Part shown: piece by piece, positions 62,305 through 64,000 of the stretch
How the letters are laid out: the number at the start of each line of letters is the position of its first letter
How positions within the stretch are numbered: the first letter of the stretch is position 1
NCBI GenBank assembly: GCA_019116025.1
Contig: DXCM01000021.1
Location: 1-64,000, forward strand
DNA length: 64,000 bases
Reading direction: 5' to 3'
Source: Candidatus Companilactobacillus pullicola
GTDB lineage: Bacteria > Bacillota > Bacilli > Lactobacillales > Lactobacillaceae
The notes under the pieces: model-generated
What the model saw: only the letters and a program-made list of their open reading frames with translations
Databases searched by the model: none
Told to the model about the DNA's origin: nothing
Program-made: the position numbers and the translations under genes

Positions 62305-63603
62305 TTACCTCCTTACGTCTTGGTTAATGAGATCTAATGCCAACTGGCAATATGTCATATTTGACCAAGAGAACCACTCTCTTGTGTATTTACTCTGATC
62401 ATTCATATCAATACTCTCATGACATTGTGATGTATCATTATCTGTTTCTGAAATAATATCTAATTGATGTGATTTCTTATTTAAATCATTCGAAGTTAAC
62501 CCTTCCATAGCGATACTGATCGGCCAAATATAATTAACCGGAGTATGATTACTTCCAATTCCTTGCAATACTGTTCCCGAATAATAGTAAGGATTTCTCG
62601 AACTCAAAACGAATTCACGCGTATTCATATACAATGGTTCTTCCTTTGAACAGTACCTAATAAACGGAAGTGACAAAAGACTCGGTACATTTGCGTCATC
62701 CATTAATTTATAATTTCCTAACCCATCAACTTCATAAGCATATCCCAAATGATTATTCGGCAGTTTTACAATTGCATAATGTTTAATCCCTGATTTGACA
62801 TCATTCAATAATGTTAATATTTCATTCTTTAAAGCTTCAAATCCTTTGGGAATTTTATCCAATAATGGTGTTAAAACGGAAACAACAAACATATTGGAAG
62901 GAATGTGATAACCGTAGACACAAGCATTATCACTTGGTCTAAATCCATCCCAAATCATGCCGGTATATCCAACCGGTGTTCCTTTTCCATCATTTGATAA
63001 AGTATCATTTGAAGGACAATCTTTACGTCTAAAATAATAAGACGAAGTATTATGATGTTGTTCTGTTTTAAATACATCTATAATCATCGAAAGTGTATTC
63101 CAAAATTGTTCATCAAAAATATCGGTTTTTCCTGTTGTCTCGTACAAATTGTTCGCTAAAAATAACGGAGCACATAATGAATCAATTTCAAATTTTCTTT
63201 CCCAAACATGATCAGAAATAGAAATATTAGAATCATCATCACTCCAATGGGCCCCAGATGAAGTTTGATTAAACGCATTTGCGTAAGGATCCAGTCTTAC
63301 GAATCGTAGTTCTCTCTTCAGTACCCCTGTTAATAAGTAATATAAATCTGGTATCTCATCAAGTAATGACACATATGGAAGTACTTGAAATGTAGCGTCC
63401 CTTAACCACATAGCTGGAATATCACCAGTTTTCACAAAATATGATCCATCATTTTCGTATTTTGTTGCCTTTATCAGAACATCAGTTAATAAGTTTCTAA
63501 ATAATTTTGTATTTCTAATATTATTTAATTCATGATTATTCGAATATTTATTAAGATCGTCTATTACTGACTTAAGCACATTACCTTTTACTATTTCCCT
63601 CAT
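62305..63603 (-). CDS. Glycoside hydrolase family 125 (exo-alpha-1,6-mannosidase)
   Basis: A 432-residue metal-independent mannosidase. The substrate region KTGDIPAMWLRDATFQV (59-73) and YTGMIWDGFRPSDNACVYGYHIPSNMF with the acid Asp219 are diagnostic of GH125; IWPISIAMEGLTS carries the base Glu. It removes alpha-1,6-linked mannose from N-glycans or yeast mannan. No signal peptide. It is followed after five bases by the GH3 gene and preceded by a GH38-type gene. TGGAG precedes the ATG. Confidence 0.93.
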   Translation of the reverse strand: MREIVKGNVLKSVIDDLNKYSNNHELNNIRNTKLFRNLLTDVLIKATKYENDGSYFVKTGDIPAMWLRDATFQVLPYVSLLDEIPDLYYLLTGVLKRELRFVRLDPYANAFNQTSSGAHWSDDDSNISISDHVWERKFEIDSLCAPLFLANNLYETTGKTDIFDEQFWNTLSMIIDVFKTEQHHNTSSYYFRRKDCPSNDTLSNDGKGTPVGYTGMIWDGFRPSDNACVYGYHIPSNMFVVSVLTPLLDKIPKGFEALKNEILTLLNDVKSGIKHYAIVKLPNNHLGYAYEVDGLGNYKLMDDANVPSLLSLPFIRYCSKEEPLYMNTREFVLSSRNPYYYSGTVLQGIGSNHTPVNYIWPISIAMEGLTSNDLNKKSHQLDIISETDNDTSQCHESIDMNDQSKYTREWFSWSNMTYCQLALDLINQDVRR

Positions 63604-63621
63604 AATTATTCTCCATAACTA

Positions 63622-63656
63622 ACTAAAACACCCTACATAAATAGAGTGTTTTAGTT
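63622..63656. other. Intercistronic hairpin in the mannosidase operon
   Basis: CTAAAACAC-CTA / TAG-GTGTTTTAG with one mismatch. It has a T run on the plus strand only, so on the minus strand it may be a partial terminator, processing site or stabiliser between GH38 and GH125. Confidence 0.55.
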
Positions 63657-63658
63657 TT

Positions 63659-64000
63659 TTATTTAATTGGGTATATTCCAAAAGTTCTTATTTCACCTGG
63701 ATTAAATGATGCTAATTCATATTCTTTAATGTTATCGACACCATTTTCAATTACTTGATTATTGAGATTCAAAATCTTAACGTTACTGCTAAGATTCAAT
63801 CTTATACTTCCAGGATTTTTAATCTTTTCTTTAGACGGATTATAAAGTCTCACAACTAGGCCTGTTCCATCTGGTGTCGATGTAAACGTACTTTTTACTA
63901 AATCATCTGCCTTTATATTGACTAATGGCTTATGAATTAGTGGTTCAATATTTTTATTGATTCCAAAATATTGAACGCGCATCGTAAATTTATCTATATC
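63659..64000 (-). CDS. C-terminal part of a GH38 alpha-mannosidase (cut by window edge)
   Basis: The frame is open to the window end, so this is the last 113 residues of a longer gene. The internal ATG at 63982 is not its true start. The segment GTGLVVRLYNPSKEKIKNPGSIRLNLSS ... YELASFNPGEIRTFGIYPIK matches the beta-sandwich end of bacterial GH38 alpha-mannosidases, where an Arg-Leu-Tyr-Asn-Pro motif and a final FNPGEIRTF are usual. GH38 next to GH125 is a recurrent pair in N-glycan and mannan use. Confidence 0.75.
   Translation of the reverse strand, partial: DIDKFTMRVQYFGINKNIEPLIHKPLVNIKADDLVKSTFTSTPDGTGLVVRLYNPSKEKIKNPGSIRLNLSSNVKILNLNNQVIENGVDNIKEYELASFNPGEIRTFGIYPIK

Noticed and set aside
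1..64000. Prophage, integrative element or defence island
   Set aside because: No integrase, transposase, phage structural gene, restriction enzyme or toxin-antitoxin pair was recognised; rarA and the anchored nuclease are housekeeping or uptake types.

Overview
The window looks like a chromosomal segment of a low-GC Gram-positive bacterium of the family Lactobacillaceae. The genus Companilactobacillus is the best guess, but that is an inference. The support is AT-rich DNA, AGGAGG-type ribosome binding sites, short intergenic gaps with U-tailed hairpins, a T-box in front of asnS, a cre-type CcpA box, oleate hydratase, lactate oxidase, a C69 dipeptidase, a permease/binding-protein fusion for osmoprotectants, and secreted proteins ending in SLAP-like domains. 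I see no prophage, insertion sequence with a transposase, CRISPR array or rRNA. There is one tRNA (Gln, anticodon CUG).

Layout. 1-8.6 kb: AraC regulator, rarA, an MFS exporter, a SnoaL-like protein with a nitroreductase, a SAP-domain protein, an XRE/TPR regulator and a NUDIX hydrolase. 8.6-12.7 kb (minus): oleate hydratase under a cre box, an aldo/keto reductase and a secreted serine hydrolase. 12.8-21 kb: lemA-htpX, an MFS protein, a sugar acetyltransferase, an anchored nuclease, glyA, and an ArsR / Old Yellow Enzyme / DJ-1 unit. 21-27.8 kb (minus): three secreted SLAP-type proteins sharing one promoter design, interleaved with a MarR / quinone oxidoreductase pair and GAPDH. 27.8-31.5 kb (minus): YbjQ, a C69 dipeptidase and a YjeM-type permease as one operon, then CsbD. 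31.6-33.5 kb: a gene-poor stretch with a small membrane ORF, tRNA-Gln, a well-delimited orphan small RNA, a DUF1097 membrane protein and an unknown coiled protein. 33.7-43.7 kb: an HPP-like membrane protein with a structured leader, an SDR with a divergent TetR gene, YmgE with a tiny coupled ORF, a DJ-1 protein, a 14-helix drug exporter, ackA, a SemiSWEET and an osmoprotectant ABC transporter. 43.9-59.9 kb: acetyltransferase, asnS with T-box, an alpha/beta hydrolase, an unknown membrane protein, a MalY/PatB C-S lyase, DUF3737, a heterodimeric ABC exporter, lactate oxidase, a CPA2 antiporter, an MFS with its PadR regulator, and a RibD-like reductase. 60-64 kb: a mannoside-degrading operon (GH38 fragment, GH125, GH3), cut by the window edge.

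Two signals stand out. First, a family of structured intergenic repeats occurs at four loci (5.65-6.14, 37.58-37.76, 49.02-49.48 and 56.63-57.20 kb). Units of 173-175 nt have a closing stem and inner hairpins. Two diverged sequence classes keep the same fold through paired base changes. Some loci carry two units head-to-head, and collapsed versions also occur. Second, the three SLAP-domain genes share a promoter with TGTCA direct repeats exactly 10 bp apart and an extended -10 element, at a nearly fixed distance from the start codon, which suggests a cell-envelope regulon.

Further points worth attention are an orphan RNA gene at 32.23-32.36 kb, a 5' leader whose first bases can pair across the ribosome binding site (33.69 kb), an operator shared by two promoters of the ArsR unit, and four probable small-protein genes of 43-58 codons. 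Functions are assigned from motifs read by eye. No database search was possible.
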